A stretch of DNA of 64,000 nt, taken from contig NC_077229.1 of assembly GCF_027887165.1 (NCBI RefSeq), positions 349,886,416 to 349,950,415 on the forward strand, in the 5' to 3' direction. The stretch comes from Monodelphis domestica (Eukaryota; Chordata; Mammalia; Didelphimorphia; Didelphidae). The position numbers and the translations under genes were made by a program. The notes below the pieces were generated by a model. The model worked only from the letters and a program-made list of their open reading frames with translations, made no database searches and was not told the DNA's origin. This document shows, one piece after another, positions 36,990 through 51,901 of this stretch (the first letter of the stretch is position 1; each line of letters begins with the position of its first letter).

Positions 36990-38560
36990 ATGTAAAACTA
37001 AAGGTGCCATTATATACAATGAGAAAACATGAAAAATTTGACAATAAATACCAGAATGAGGTATAGATGCCCACTTTCCTTATTATTATTATTGGGTAAT
37101 ATTTTAGAAATGGTAGTACTAAGGTGAGAAAAAAATAAAAGATATCAAGATAGGCAAAATTGAGTCAAAACAATTTCTATTTTCTGACTCTATCACAATT
37201 TATTTAGAAAATTCTAGAGAATCAGTAAGGAAACTAAGACATTTAATAGCTTATATAAAATAGCATTATACAAAATGAACATTGACATAAAGAAATATAT
37301 CTACACATCAATAATAAAACCAAGTAAGACATAATAGAAATAGAAATCTCATCCAAAATAACTATAAAATGCACAAATTATCTGCGAGTTTATCTTCCAT
37401 GGTATGCTTGAGTCTTTTATGGATACAATTGTAAAACATTCCTTAAAGAAATAAAGAATGATTTAAATAATTGGAGAAATATTCAGTGCTCATGGCTAGG
37501 TGGTAGCAACAGAGTAATCACATTATTACTTAAATAATTTCATAGACAGTGCTATACCAATCAAATTACTTATGAGATACTTTTAAGAACTATGAAAATA
37601 ATGATGAAATTCATTTTGAGGAAAAATATTTAGCATCTCAAAGGAAATAATGAAAAAGTGGGGCTTAAGGGTGAATATTTTTGCAAGATTTAAATTATAC
37701 TATAAAGCAGTAATCCTTATGACTATTTTCTACTGAGTGAAAATATAAAAGTAGAATGGTGGAAGAGGCTAGAAAAAGGATGAGAAATAATTAAACTCAA
37801 AAACTAAATGTTTGATGAACTTGAAAACATAAATTACTTGCTTGGGGAATGACAAGAATTGCTGGGAAAGCTACAGATCAATATCTTACACAATATGCCA
37901 CAATAAACTAAAGATACCTATGTGATATGAATACTGAATGGCAAATTATAAACAATGAAAAGAGAAAAAAGATCCAGGTAGCTTTCACAGCTGTGGTTAG
38001 GAGGTAAATTCTTAATCCAAAAAAGGATAGAGACAATCATAAAAAAGATAAAATAGATCATTTCAATTCCATAAAATTGAAAAAAAAAAGCATTTGCATG
38101 AATAAAATGCAACTAGGATAAAAAGAAAAGCAGTTAATTGGCAAAGTACATTGGCAAAATTGTGTATTGTATTAAAAAGCTCTGACAAGCATCTCATATC
38201 CAATATATATAGGAAATTCAACCAAGTATATAAGGCCAAAAGAGATTACATAGAGAAGTAGTTAAAGATGAATAAACAATTCTTGAAAGAATTTTAAATT
38301 GTTAATAACTCTATGAAGTATAGGTTGCTTCAAATCACTAATTAGAGAAACAGAAATCAAAATAATTTAGCTTCACCTATTCACACAGAAAGTTGGCAAA
38401 GATGGCAAAAATAGCAGTAGTCAGTTTTTGAAGTTATAGAAAAAGAGATCAATTGAAGCACTGTTTGTGGAGTTGTGAGTTGTTTCAATCTTCAAAGTAA
38501 TTTGGAATTTTGCTAAGAAAGTGACTTTAATGTCCATGCTTTTGGCCTACTTTTAGGTCA
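36990..38560 (+). repeat. L1 LINE fragment, ORF2 C-terminal half to 3' region
   Basis: Decayed L1 landmarks: ttagaaaattctagagaatc (LENSRES-type), cattatacaaaatgaacatt, tcatccaaaataactataaa and catggctaggtggtagcaac, in L1 order. Many stops. Confidence 0.75.
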
Positions 38561-39199
38561 ATGTTAAAAAATAAAAACAAAAACAAACATTCACTATACT
38601 CAGAAATATTTAGAGCAGAGGGTTTTTTTTTTTGTTTTGTTTTTGTTTATCTTCCCTTAGACTACAATGTATGTGAAAGGGAGTAAATGGGAAAGGTAGA
38701 TTGTGAATGGTTTTAAATGTTAAAGATAGAGTTTATATAATAGGGAGCCAGGTTATTGAGGATATAGTCAGATTTGAAATTTAGGAAAAAAAACTTTCAC
38801 AGCTGTGTGGAGAACTGATTGCACTAGGGAAACATTAAAGACAAGGAGATCAATTAGAAGCCTATAACATTAGTCCTAGCTACAAATAATGAAGATACAG
38901 TGCCTGGCTATTTAGTGAATGTTTGTTGACTGATTGAACTAGATTGATGGTTGTGCAATTAAAAAGAAGAGATTGATTATGGGATATGTTTTGGAGGTAG
39001 AAATAAGATGTAGCAACTAATTGGATGTGAAAGATGAGGTAGAGAGAAGAGTCAAGAATGACAGTGAGGCTGTGAACTTGGGAGGTTGGTAGGATAGCAC
39101 CATACTCAATGGAAATAGGTAAATTTAGAAAAGGATTTCTATTCTGGAAATGACAACTTTAAATAATCTATGGGACATTCAGTTCAAAGTCTTTTAGGT

Positions 39200-39535
39200 A
39201 GTAAATAATAGCTTTAGTAAAGAATCATTATACAAAATAAACACCAACATAAAATTACATCTACAAAGCAATAATAGGAGGATATAACAGAAATGTAAAA
39301 TCCCATTTAAAATAACTATAACATGCAAGAAATTTCTGGAAGTCCATTTACCAAGGTACATTCAAAGCTAATATAAATACAATTACAAAATATTTCTTAA
39401 AGAAATATAACAATTTTAATATTTAGAGAGAAAAGAAGTGCGCATGGATGGGTTATACCAACAAATTAAAAAAATCATAATACTACTTAAATTATTTAAC
39501 CAATTTAGTGATATATCAATCAAGTGATGCAAAGC
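39200..39535 (+). repeat. L1 ORF2 fragment inside L2
   Basis: cattatacaaaataaacacc, then tcccatttaaaataactata and aaaaatcataatactactta. It parallels 37262-37550, so it may be a partial duplicate of that neighbouring L1 rather than a separate insertion. Confidence 0.6.
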
Positions 39536-39705
39536 TAAAGCTTAGTAGATGGGCTAAGGTTAAATATATAGATCTCAGAACCATCTGCATAGAGATGATA
39601 ATTAAATCGGGAAAACTGATGAGATTACTGAGAGAAAGTAGATCAAGAAGAGATAAAGGTCCAAGACTGAGCCTTGGGCTATACTTAGAGTTAGGGGGTA
39701 TGATA

Positions 39706-39776
39706 TGCATGCATGCATACATACATACATATACATATATATATATAAATACACACACACATATACACATACACAA
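39706..39776 (+). repeat. CATA/TATA/CACA microsatellite
   Basis: gcatgcatgcatacatacat followed by AT and AC units. Confidence 0.9.
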
Positions 39777-40189
39777 AATCTAGCAAAGGAGATAGTCAGA
39801 CTTGTAGGAGGAGAATTAAGAAAGCAGTCAGGAAAAAAAAAACCACACAACAAAAACAATAGACAGGAGGGAGTACCCAGGAAAGTGTGGCTCAAATGCT
39901 ACAGAGAGATAAAGAAGAATGAAGATTGAGAAAAGGCTACTAGATTTGGCACTTGGATATATTACTTTGGAACTTGTCTGACTTCTCAATCATGCCCCAG
40001 GAAGCTCATCACTGAGAAAATCTCATCCTAAAAAATCCAATCAGTATTAGTACTCACATGTCTTCAATACCCTCTGATTGGGAGGTGTAACTATGAACTC
40101 TAAAACCTGCATTTAAGGAGAGGGATCAGCATAGCCATTTAATTCTCACCTGGCTATACACTACATTGGGAATTCTTTGATCTCCCTAT

Positions 40190-40400
40190 CATGCCCAGAT
40201 GTCAGGTACCTCCCAATCCTCATTCCTTTCTTTCTTTCTTAGCTTCCATTTCATTGTTGTTATTGTTGTTTTATCCCATTAGAGGGTAAGCTCTTTGAGG
40301 GCAGGTACTTTCTTCTTTTTTTTTTTTTTGTATTATATTACTAGCACTTAGAACATTGCCTGGAACATAGTAGGTGATTGATAAGTATTTATTGATTAAT
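40190..40400 (+). repeat. L2 3' end
   Basis: cattagagggtaagctcttt, gagggcaggtactttc, then agaacattgcctggaacata and a ttgattaatt tail. Confidence 0.85.
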
Positions 40401-40604
40401 TAAAAAATCATTTGGAGCTTTGAAAAGTTTCAGTTAAATGAAGTGGTCAGAAGACAGACTGCAAAGGATTTTGAAGTGAGCTAGAGGAGAGGAAGTTTTT
40501 CTAATAAAGGGAAGGGAACATCATCTGAATTGAACAGTTAAAAGAAACAGTTTGGGGATATATTTTTTAGACATCATGCATCAGTTAAGAGTAATTTTTC
40601 TTAT

Positions 40605-40790
40605 TCAGAAAAAATAGCAGAGATTCCATTCTTGCCACAGTTATGTGACTAGAGGGAAGCCAGTTGATCCGAGTCTCAGTTTCTTCATTTATAAAATGAG
40701 AATAATTGCACCAGCAACCAAACATAATTGTTTTAAAGATAGTTTAAACCCCAAAGGGTTGTGGAAATAGAAGTTATTATTGTCTGTAAT
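40605..40790 (+). repeat. MIR
   Basis: gagtctcagtttcttcattt, ataaaatgagaataatt; degenerate 3' part. Confidence 0.65.
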
Positions 40791-41399
40791 GGTTTAAGTA
40801 TACCTCTCTATGAAGGACCAAATAAATTGTAGGCTCTCTGCAGACATTTAATTATATAGAATCTCATATTGCTATATTGAAAGAACAATTCCCGTTTACT
40901 CTCATAAGAATTAAAAAGAGATAGGCATAACATTATTTATCTTCTTTAAAGCTATACAATATAGAATAATTTATAGTATTTAGAATTTAGATGCTTAATA
41001 CAAATGATGTTTAATTATTAATGTTAGTATATTACATTTAAAAGTTACTGATGGCTCTATTGCAGGTACATTAGATAAGGACAAGTTCTCTACTCTTTTG
41101 TAGTAGAATGTTGCTAAATTAATTAAAATAGCTATTATCATCATTATTATTATGTAATACTTTATACACAACAGACCTAAATTTGCATAATGGAAGTCCT
41201 ATTTCATTGTTACAAATGAGAAAGCTGAGGGTTAGAAAGGTTTTTTGGAGTTTCTTCATCTGTAAAACATGGTAATGAATTAGGTGTTTAAAGCTGCTTG
41301 TATTTCTAAGTCCTTTGATTTGTCCAAGAGCACATATCTCATAAGTAGTGGATCTGGGACATAAATCCTGGCTTTGAAATTCCAAGACTGATATTCATT

Positions 41400-42860
41400 T
41401 CAAAATTATATTTTCTGAATTTTGTTTGAGGTAACTGGGACATTATTTAGAATTTAGAAGTCCATTCTGTTGTATGTTTCACAATAGAAGTTCATCTTCT
41501 TTTTTGAAATAATAGATGGGCTCCTATTTGTTTTATTTTTTATAAAATGCCTTAGATTTCTCTATTGAATTTCATAAAATTTTTCAAGTTATAGAAAAAA
41601 TTAACTTGAATAAAAAAATCTCTTTGCTACTAAAATGTCCCTTGACTCATGACTCATATCTTGAAATCTCACCAATGACAATGTCATATATCAAGGATAT
41701 GCATTTCCTCTTGATTGTAGACAAGTTACCCTATTTCTAAGAGCTGTTAGGTCTTCTTTCCATAGACTTCCACTCCAAATTTTTTAGATTTAAGATTATG
41801 TGGAAGATCATAAAATAAACAACCTTCTATTTCTGCAAAGTTGTACTATTTAACCTTACATTTCGAGATTTTTGAAGATATTTTAAAAAATCTTTCATTA
41901 CACAGTTATTTTTACTTGCATTACATCACTAAAATCACTAACTTTTTTTGTACTTTTTCCTTTGCATCTCATGCCAGCATCTTATTTATTCTCATAGCTT
42001 TAAATACCTTCTTCATACCTAAGTTGTCAAAAACTCTCACAGTTCCGTTGTTGAGTTTCAAGATTTTTATAATAATTAGTAACACTGATCCAAACTTCCT
42101 GAATATTTCATTCTTGTATTATTTTGGCATTCTCTTAGAGAAAAATAGAGGTACTCATTTTATTCTTCACATTCTTTGAGTCTATCATATACTCTCTTTC
42201 TTTTTTTAGGGACCTGCGTTACTTAACTATAATGCCCTACTTTATCTATTGGGAACATGAACTTTTCCAGGCTAGTATTCATATTTTGAAGAATGGCAAG
42301 ATTTTCTTGGTTCTCAAAGAGCTACAGAGTTGCTCAAAATTTCCAATCCAATTTTTATAGGGAGAATTGTGACAGGTCCCTTGTGAGTAAAAATTTAAGT
42401 CCACATTTACTCTTGATTATGACAGATATTCAACTCATTTGTCATGATATTCAGATGCATGTCTTTTTTCTACAGTAGTTATCTCCCAGTGTATCACACC
42501 ATACCAACACAATACATGTGCCATAGGATGCTTCTAAGAAGTTAATCTGTACTGGGTGGCTAAAAGCAGTGGCTTGTGACCAGAGAAATTTCTTAGAATG
42601 GCATCTGTGGGCAGTCATCGTGAAAGATTTTCTTTTTTATTTTGGAGAAGCTTAGGAGCCACTTTAGAATAAGCCTAGATTAAGTCAAGGATTCCTAGTC
42701 AAATGCTAGTACAAACCAAGGAGGGAAAACATAATTTTGAAACCTTCTAGAGATAGCATTGGCAAATTTCTTACTAAATAGGGAGAGAAAGGGCAAGATT
42801 AAAGGCAAAGAGAGGATGAGATGAAGGCAAATAAGAAAACCTAACAAAAAAGGATAATTT
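41400..42860. other. Intronic, unassigned
   Basis: T-rich, with a 112-codon plus-strand open frame (41841-42179) that resembles no family. Possibly an unrecognised LINE remnant. A weak MIR-like piece lies at 41125-41390. Confidence 0.35.
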
Positions 42861-43062
42861 GGAGACAGCTGGGTGGCTCAGTGGATTGAAAGCCAGGCCC
42901 ACAGCCAGGAAGTCCTGGATTCAAATCTGGTCTCAGACACTTCCTAGCTGTGTGGCCTTGAGCAAGCCACTTCACTCCCATTGCCTAGTCATTACCATTC
43001 TTCTGCCTTGGAACCCATACATAGTATTGATTCTAAGATAGAAGGTAAGGGTTTTTAAAAAA
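42861..43062 (+). repeat. tRNA-derived SINE, nearly full length
   Basis: agctgggtggctcagtggat head, cctggattcaaatctggtct B box, tcctagctgtgtggccttga core and a gatagaaggtaagggttttt tail. Confidence 0.95.
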
Positions 43063-43199
43063 AGTTATTTTCCTAAATTTTTAGAAATTGTTTATTTACT
43101 TTTCTATTTATCATCAAACACTAATTTCATCAATATAAAGAATTTTTGGTGTGGAAACTGCCACAAAATTCCTTCAATTTATAAAGAGAAGCATTTTTT

Positions 43200-43530
43200 A
43201 ATAGAATTTAATACAAAATAGCATGCGTAGAAGTTGGGAGATCACAAAAGACTTTTTGTAGAAGCTGGTGTTTGGGTTGCATCTTACAGGAAGAGAGGAA
43301 CTCTGGGAGGCAGAGAAATGGAGAGTGAATTCCACAAATGTGGGATGACTGGAACAAAGATACTGAGATGGGAGATGGTGTATCATGAGTAAATGAGAGA
43401 GAGAAGGCTATTTTGCTGAATCTAGAAGTGTGAGAGGGACAGTCGTGTCCAGTGAGACTAGAAAGATAAGTTGGGGCTGGGTTGTGAAGGGCTTTAAAAG
43501 CTAAACAGGGGAGCTTATGCATGTTATATG
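43200..43530 (-). repeat. L2 LINE fragment
   Basis: Reverse of L2: tctgggaggcagagaaatgg, ttccacaaatgtgggatgac, ggttgtgaagggctttaaaa. Confidence 0.7.
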
Positions 43531-43610
43531 TTCTACATTCTATTGAGACTTTGAGAACCCAGAGTGTTCTTCTTTGCCACAGTGGGCAGGATATTAGTGG
43601 AGACTCAATT

Positions 43611-43885
43611 CAAATTTTATCTTTCCAATAATATATAATTTTATGTAGGGAAATGCAATGTAATATATGTATATATGATACTGTATATTTATATCTATAC
43701 CCACAAATCTATTATATTTTATTGTTTAACCAAGTTAAATACCAACAATAAGCTTTAGTGGAGGCCATATTCATTATTTTAACTTTCCAGTAATATATGT
43801 TTTTATTCAGTAAGTGCAATGTAATTTTGTATAATGTATATATCATATTTTGTTGTCTGACCAAGTTAAATATCAACAACAGTTG
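43611..43885 (+). repeat. Diverged tandem duplication of a roughly 110-140-bp AT-rich unit
   Basis: Unit 1 (about 43616-43753) has ctttccaataatatata, gcaatgtaat and accaagttaaataccaacaa. Unit 2 (about 43782-43882) has ctttccagtaatatatg, gcaatgtaat and accaagttaaatatcaacaa in the same order. Confidence 0.75.
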
Positions 43886-44095
43886 CTTACATTTATGCAT
43901 AACTATTTAATGGCCATATAATATCCTGATCTTCCCAACAATCTTATGAAGTACATGTAGTATGATCACCATTTTACAAGTGAGAAAACTCAGGCTCATA
44001 AAGTCAAATGGTTCACCAAAATAAAGTAAATGGAAGAGCTGTGTCTTGAACCTAGACATCTCCCCATCCTTTCCCATTACTCTTTACACTAGACA
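43885..44095 (-). repeat. MIR
   Basis: cattttacaagtgagaaaac, tcaggctcataaagtc, gagctgtgtcttgaacctag. Confidence 0.75.
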
Positions 44096-44430
44096 TGTCT
44101 TGCTACATGGGAAACGAAACTGGAAGGCCTCAAATCATCATTAATTCATTCCTAATGTCAGAAAATATCTTTTTAGATGAAATATACTGCTCTCACATAT
44201 CTCTTATGTTTAGCTCCCCAAGCTGGTCCAGCAAAGCTAATTCATCACTGAAGTTTGTAAAAATTAAAATTAATCTCAAATAATTAAAATATTATATTTA
44301 AAAAGATTAATTTTCATTTTTACAGGTTCCATATTTTAATGGGGAAAAAGTGGTCAAAAGCTGATGTTTCATAATAACTACAGGCTCCCCCTTGCCCCCG
44401 GGATGGAGGGCCCACAGAGAAGCAGTTTAC

Positions 44431-44682
44431 CTAGAAGTATAATGATGCACAGGAGGATGGCAATCAGAGCACCAGTGCTTAGTCCAGTTGGATGAATAAG
44501 TGCCTCGGCGTTACAGGACTGCATGTTACCATGATGATCGCATGCACACACACGGATGGTCACGGTCCCCGTGCTGCTCTGAATTGGGTAGTCATTGTCA
44601 GAGATCACCACAGGCAGGAGGTAAGTGCTCATTTCGTGTCTATTGTAGCCATTTCTCCGAGTCAAGATTCCTGCCGTGTTGT
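44431..44682 (-). CDS. CDH6: CDH6 exon 11: rest of EC5 and most of the transmembrane helix
   Basis: A 252-bp exon with acceptor ctggtttcag and donor gtaaac. It continues EC5 with [20 protein letters not shown], then [19 protein letters not shown]. The membrane-proximal cysteine pattern of type II cadherins follows ([12 protein letters not shown]), then [18 protein letters not shown], the hydrophobic start of the membrane span. The last G completes a Val codon (G plus TG) with the next exon, so the membrane helix is split by the 13.5-kb intron. From memory the human protein has His where this one has Asn in SCNAEA. No truncation is seen. This places the receptor in the plasma membrane, with EC5 next to the bilayer. 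Confidence 0.94.
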
Positions 44683-44778
44683 CTGAAACCAGAAAGCAGC
44701 ATGGGCAAGTCAAAAAATATTATTAAACTGAGTAGGGATGAGAGGACAACCTTTGGAATGTCATTTGTATTCTTTTAC
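44683..44778 (-). other. CDH6: CDH6 mini-intron (96 bp)
   Basis: GT at 44777-44778 and AG at 44683-44684 on the minus strand, with a pyrimidine-rich acceptor. It is close to the lower size limit for mammalian introns and contrasts with the neighbouring introns of 3.5 and 13.5 kb. Confidence 0.9.
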
Positions 44779-44896
44779 CTTTGTTGTCGTGAATAGTGAA
44801 GTTGGAACTGCCAGCAGCTTCAGGAGCCAAGGAGAAGGAAAATTGGTGCCCACTGTAAGGGTCATCCTTGTCAACAGCACTCAGGGTCTGGATCAG
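44779..44896 (-). CDS. CDH6: CDH6 exon 10: first part of EC5
   Basis: A 118-bp exon with a ...caattgcag acceptor and a gtaaaag donor. It starts in phase 0 with [19 protein letters not shown], then [20 protein letters not shown], and leaves one G for the next codon (Asp across the junction). [13 protein letters not shown] is typical of the type II membrane-proximal repeat, and NFT is an N-glycosylation sequon. An in-frame reading that ignores splicing runs further upstream into intron, but the acceptor and the cadherin alignment fix the start at 44896. The downstream intron is only 96 bp (44683-44778), so this exon and the next can be amplified or sequenced together. Confidence 0.93.
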
Positions 44897-48374
<3,478 letters not shown>

Positions 48375-48496
48375 CTGGTCTGCCTTTGCTTTTTCACAAA
48401 CGAAAGTTTCATAGAATTCAGCAAACTCTGGGGCATTGTCATTGACATCCAGAACTTTGATAAATAAAGGTACACGGCTACTTTGTTTTGGATTGT
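48375..48496 (-). CDS. CDH6: CDH6 exon 9: EC4-EC5 junction
   Basis: A 122-bp exon with acceptor ttttttacag and donor gtgagt. It reads [20 protein letters not shown], then [30 protein letters not shown] is the canonical linker motif that binds calcium between successive extracellular cadherin repeats, here EC4 to EC5. The first two bases complete the Asn codon begun in the upstream exon at 51765. The exon ends in phase 0, which agrees with the next exon at 44779-44896. The residues fit CDH6, and I see no stop or frame problem. It lies 3268 bp from the upstream exon and 3478 bp from the downstream one. Confidence 0.93.
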
Positions 48497-49234
48497 CTGT
48501 AAAAAAGTCACAAAGGAAGGAACATTCACTTACTAACTGATAATGCAGTATTGGCAACAATAATTAGGTTAGGTGATGAATTTAACATATAGATGAGCCT
48601 CTTTTTGAGCTGTACATTGAGTAAAACTAGAAAACAAGGCAACTAAATGGTAATATTGTCAGTCTATGCTTAGTAAGAAGGGAAGAACAGGTAGCACGAG
48701 ATTATCCGAGGATGGTTTTTTAGAGAAGGTGAGTCCTTAAGGAAGAATGAAGAGAAGCTAGAAACAAGCAAGTGAATAGATTATGAAAAAGAGCTGGGGA
48801 GTAGAATGAGAGAGCTCTGTGGTAGGCATAAAAAAGGCTGGTGTACTGCAAAATGCATATATAGAGTAAAGATATAACAAAAAGAATGATTGAAAAACCT
48901 AAAGCTTACAGATTCTTTTTATAATTCTGGAGACTCAATTATTGTGCTATGTTGTGAAAGATACACTGGACTAGGAGACAAAAGAAATGGGTCTGTTTTA
49001 TATCTGTAACTAACTAGCTGTGTACCCTCTTGCCATTCAGTTTCTTCTGTAAAATTAGAGGAGTTTACTTTTTGGCTTTTTTTATAAAGTCTTTTTGCCC
49101 TCAAATTTCTTTATGTTTTTTTTTCCATTTGAATTTATTACATTTTTAATCATTATAGGCATCAACTATTCACATAAATTTTGTTAGTTGTTAAAATAGA
49201 AAAGCAATCCATAATATTTAAATTGTTAATACAG

Positions 49235-49470
49235 TTGGTATGGTTTAGTAGAAAAGATGTGGTCTAGGAGCCAGGCAATCTGAATTTTAGTTTGTTTCTT
49301 GTTACTAAATAGCTTTATAAACTCTGATACTTGTATCCCCAGCAACTAGCACAATGCCTGACCCCATAGTAGGTATTTAAGAAGTATTTTTTGATGAATT
49401 AATAACACTAAATCTCTTGGGGACTCAGCTTCCTCATCTATAGAATACAGGTCTGGTAACAGATAAGCGG
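49235..49470 (+). repeat. MIR with an L2 3' end inserted
   Basis: MIR head ggtttagtagaaaagatgtg and tail ggggactcagcttcctcatc flank an L2 terminus (gtatccccagcaactagcac to gtaggtatttaag). Confidence 0.7.
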
Positions 49471-49608
49471 TAAAATCTTAACATTATATAAATAAATTCA
49501 TAGAGTAGGAACTGAAACTAAGTGAATTTCATACTTCATTACTTCAAGGATCTATGGTTTCTATTAATTTGGGTTCAGTGAATCTGTGACCCTCCACTAA
49601 CACGTTGA

Positions 49609-49657
<49 letters not shown>
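49609..49657 (+). repeat. ATC trinucleotide microsatellite
   Basis: About 16 uninterrupted ATC/TCA units in the CDH6 intron. Confidence 0.97.
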
Positions 49658-51069
49658 TTTATTATTTAGATAGCACTTTAATGTCAAATCTGAATTCAGG
49701 TCTGCCTAACTAGATTTGGCACATTGATACCCCACGAATATTTAGAGATTTGGCAAATGTTCACAGAAAGCAGCCATAACTAAAAAATGAATCTTGTTTA
49801 GAGACATCCTGGTGAAGGACCTTTCCAGATCTAGATAACATGGTCCTCAGATGACACATCACTGGAATCATATTTGAAGTATTTCCAGGTTAGCAGGACT
49901 TCTGTGAACTCTTTCTCCATTGGCACAATGTAAGAAAAACTCAGGGTCATTTGCATGCTAAAATAATCCATGGGGTGGGTATAACTATGTTAAATGAGGT
50001 AGTTAGGTGGCATGGGAAAAGATAAAAAAATTATGACTACTCTAAAAGCTTTCTTTCATAACTAAAAAACAAACAGCAATACTTTACTTTCTTTGACTCT
50101 CATCACTGTCATACATTGCTCCTTACATTAAGCTACATTATGCAAATGACATTTTGCAAAATAATCTTTTTTCAAATGCTATCTTGGCAACTTCCACTTT
50201 GGATCACATTTCAGGAAATCTGTCACTGTTATTCACTAGCAATGGTTTTCTGATTAACTAGTGGCTTTCATTACATACTTGATGTGCCACAGGACAGTTG
50301 GAAGTCAGTATCTCTTTAATACTGCAATTATTTAAAAGATAGAAGCCTGGAAGATGGGCTTCCAAGAGGAGAAATACAGATATTATAGGTTTTTATATTT
50401 AAGAAATGTAGATGGTTATGTATGAATATGTTCATGTATAGATACACACATATAACATATGTGTATATATACAAAAGTGTATATATATATATTTGTGTTC
50501 ATAAAATGATATGTATGATTTCCTACTGTGTTTCATGGGTTATTAAAGCCTAAGACACTGTAACTTGATTAATAAAGAAGAAAGACTGGTTCTTGCAAAG
50601 AGAACAAGAGATGACCAGTACATAGCTTTTGTGTTCTACTGATCTATTCATAGTATCAGGAAAATTGATAAAGGAAACTCCACTCATTGCACGAGTTGGG
50701 AAGAGTTGACTCACATTTATAGACTTACATAGACAAAGAGTTCCACAGAATGAGCAGGTTCACATGTAATCTGTATGATCAGAATGGTCATATTGATGAG
50801 ATCTCAGATCCACTGGAGAATATGATTATAATTTCCTAATGGGGTAATGTTGAATCATGGCATGGATGGAATTTAGGATCATAGAAGAGTAGTCAAATAG
50901 AGTCTAAGGTATGTAAAGCCCTATTAGAGTGGAAGGTGAAGAAGACACTAACAAAGTACTATGGATTGGTATGTTAAAGACAAATAATCTTGTGAATTGT
51001 TGAGAGTCATTCTCAAAGGATGGTGGAGTTGTGATGGAATTTTTGGATGAAATAACTCATGAATACTGG

Positions 51070-51310
51070 TAGACAGAGGTCTTGGCTTGGAGTCAGAAAG
51101 ACTTGAATTCAAATCTGACCTCAGACACTAGTTCTGTGACTGGACAAATTCCAGTTCCTTTGTTTCAGTTTTCTCAACTGCAAAATGAGTATTATAATAA
51201 TAGCACCAACCTCCCAGGTTTATTGTGATGATGAAATAAGATATGTGTAACACATTTAGCATAGTGCCTGATAAATAGTAGGTGCTTAATAAATGCTGTT
51301 CTCTTCCTAT
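51070..51310 (+). repeat. MIR, near full length
   Basis: ttggcttggagtcagaaaga head, acttgaattcaaatctgacc core, cagttttctcaactgcaaaa and an agtgcctgataaatagtagg tail. Confidence 0.85.
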
Positions 51311-51764
51311 TAGGGCATGGAGGAATTTTATACAATATAGAAATGACTAATAGCTTTACCTAATAAGATATGAATATGCATATGAATATGTATATAAAGA
51401 ATAGATATTTGTGCACATAAAAGAAATTACATGACAGCATAAGTAAGAATCTATTTTTCAGTCCTATCTTATTAGGCACCAATTAAATCACAGGAGAGAA
51501 AGGAAATTCTATTTTCGTGATTCCAAAGCACAGAACTTTGCTTTCTTCTCATGGAAAGTCCTAGGTTACCTTTCCATGTATAAATAGAAAAATAACTCTA
51601 GGAAGAAAAAAAATCATCGCAGACTATTATTTAGAGTGCTTCTTTTCCTCAAATTATTGAGTAGGTTCTTCCCTATACTATGAAAACTTTCAACCATTCC
51701 TCTTAAGCCCTTAGCCAGATGACTCTGACATGAGAGGCAGCTGTAGAACTTTGATCTGACTTAC

Positions 51765-51901
51765 TGATCTCTGTTGCTATGACAGTAATGTTGTGCCACA
51801 GCAATGTTTCTCGGTCGAGAAGTTTAGAAGTAAAAATGGAACCATTTCCAGAATCAATGTTGAATATTCTGTCCATATCAGTGTGTCGATCTACAGAATA
51901 C
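51765..51901 (-). CDS. CDH6: CDH6 exon 8 (numbering by family layout): distal EC4 of a type II cadherin
   Basis: Translating the minus strand gives a cadherin repeat segment containing [19 protein letters not shown], then [19 protein letters not shown]. The LDRE motif is the conserved calcium-coordinating element of the EC fold, and NIT is an N-glycosylation sequon. The exon is 137 bp, bounded by a ...tttcag acceptor (51902-51910) and a gtaagt donor (51759-51764). It starts with the last base of a split codon and ends with one base (A) completed by the next exon, giving Asn. The protein is a single-pass adhesion receptor that mediates calcium-dependent homophilic adhesion. The wording matches CDH6 as I remember it and differs from CDH10 and CDH11. 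The exon before it (start of EC4) was not found up to 64000. Confidence 0.92.

Larger units (their letters stand above)
38645..39900 (-). repeat. L2 LINE, antisense, split by an L1 fragment and a CATA repeat
   Basis: 38645-39195 has aatagggagccaggttattg and gtcaagaatgacagtgaggc. 39540-39690 has tagatctcagaaccatctgc and tccaagactgagccttgggc. The order matches one L2 copy. The insert at 39200-39535 is L1 ORF2-like. Confidence 0.65.
30968..44430 (-). other. CDH6: CDH6 intron between exons 11 and 12 (13.5 kb)
   Basis: Bounded by gtaaac at 44430 and ctag at 30968. It splits the Val codon inside the transmembrane helix. Most of 33-43.5 kb is L1, L2, MIR and SINE debris (listed separately). I recognise nothing at 31000-33270 beyond a weak MIR-like stretch near 31900-32020. 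Confidence 0.9.
48497..51764 (-). other. CDH6: CDH6 intron between exons 8 and 9
   Basis: A 3268-bp intron holding a MIR/L2 composite at 49.2 kb, an ATC microsatellite and a full-length MIR at 51.07 kb. At 49670-51060 I see only AT-rich unique-looking sequence. Confidence 0.9.

Noticed and set aside
41841-42179. 112-codon hydrophobic plus-strand open frame
   Set aside because: T-rich DNA gives Phe/Leu/Ile-rich translations by chance; no homology recognised.
42861-43062. tRNA gene
   Set aside because: A-box and B-box-like sequences belong to the tRNA-derived SINE; there is no cloverleaf and many copies exist in the window.
49609-49657. CRISPR-like repeat
   Set aside because: It is a plain ATC microsatellite without spacers, in a mammalian genome.
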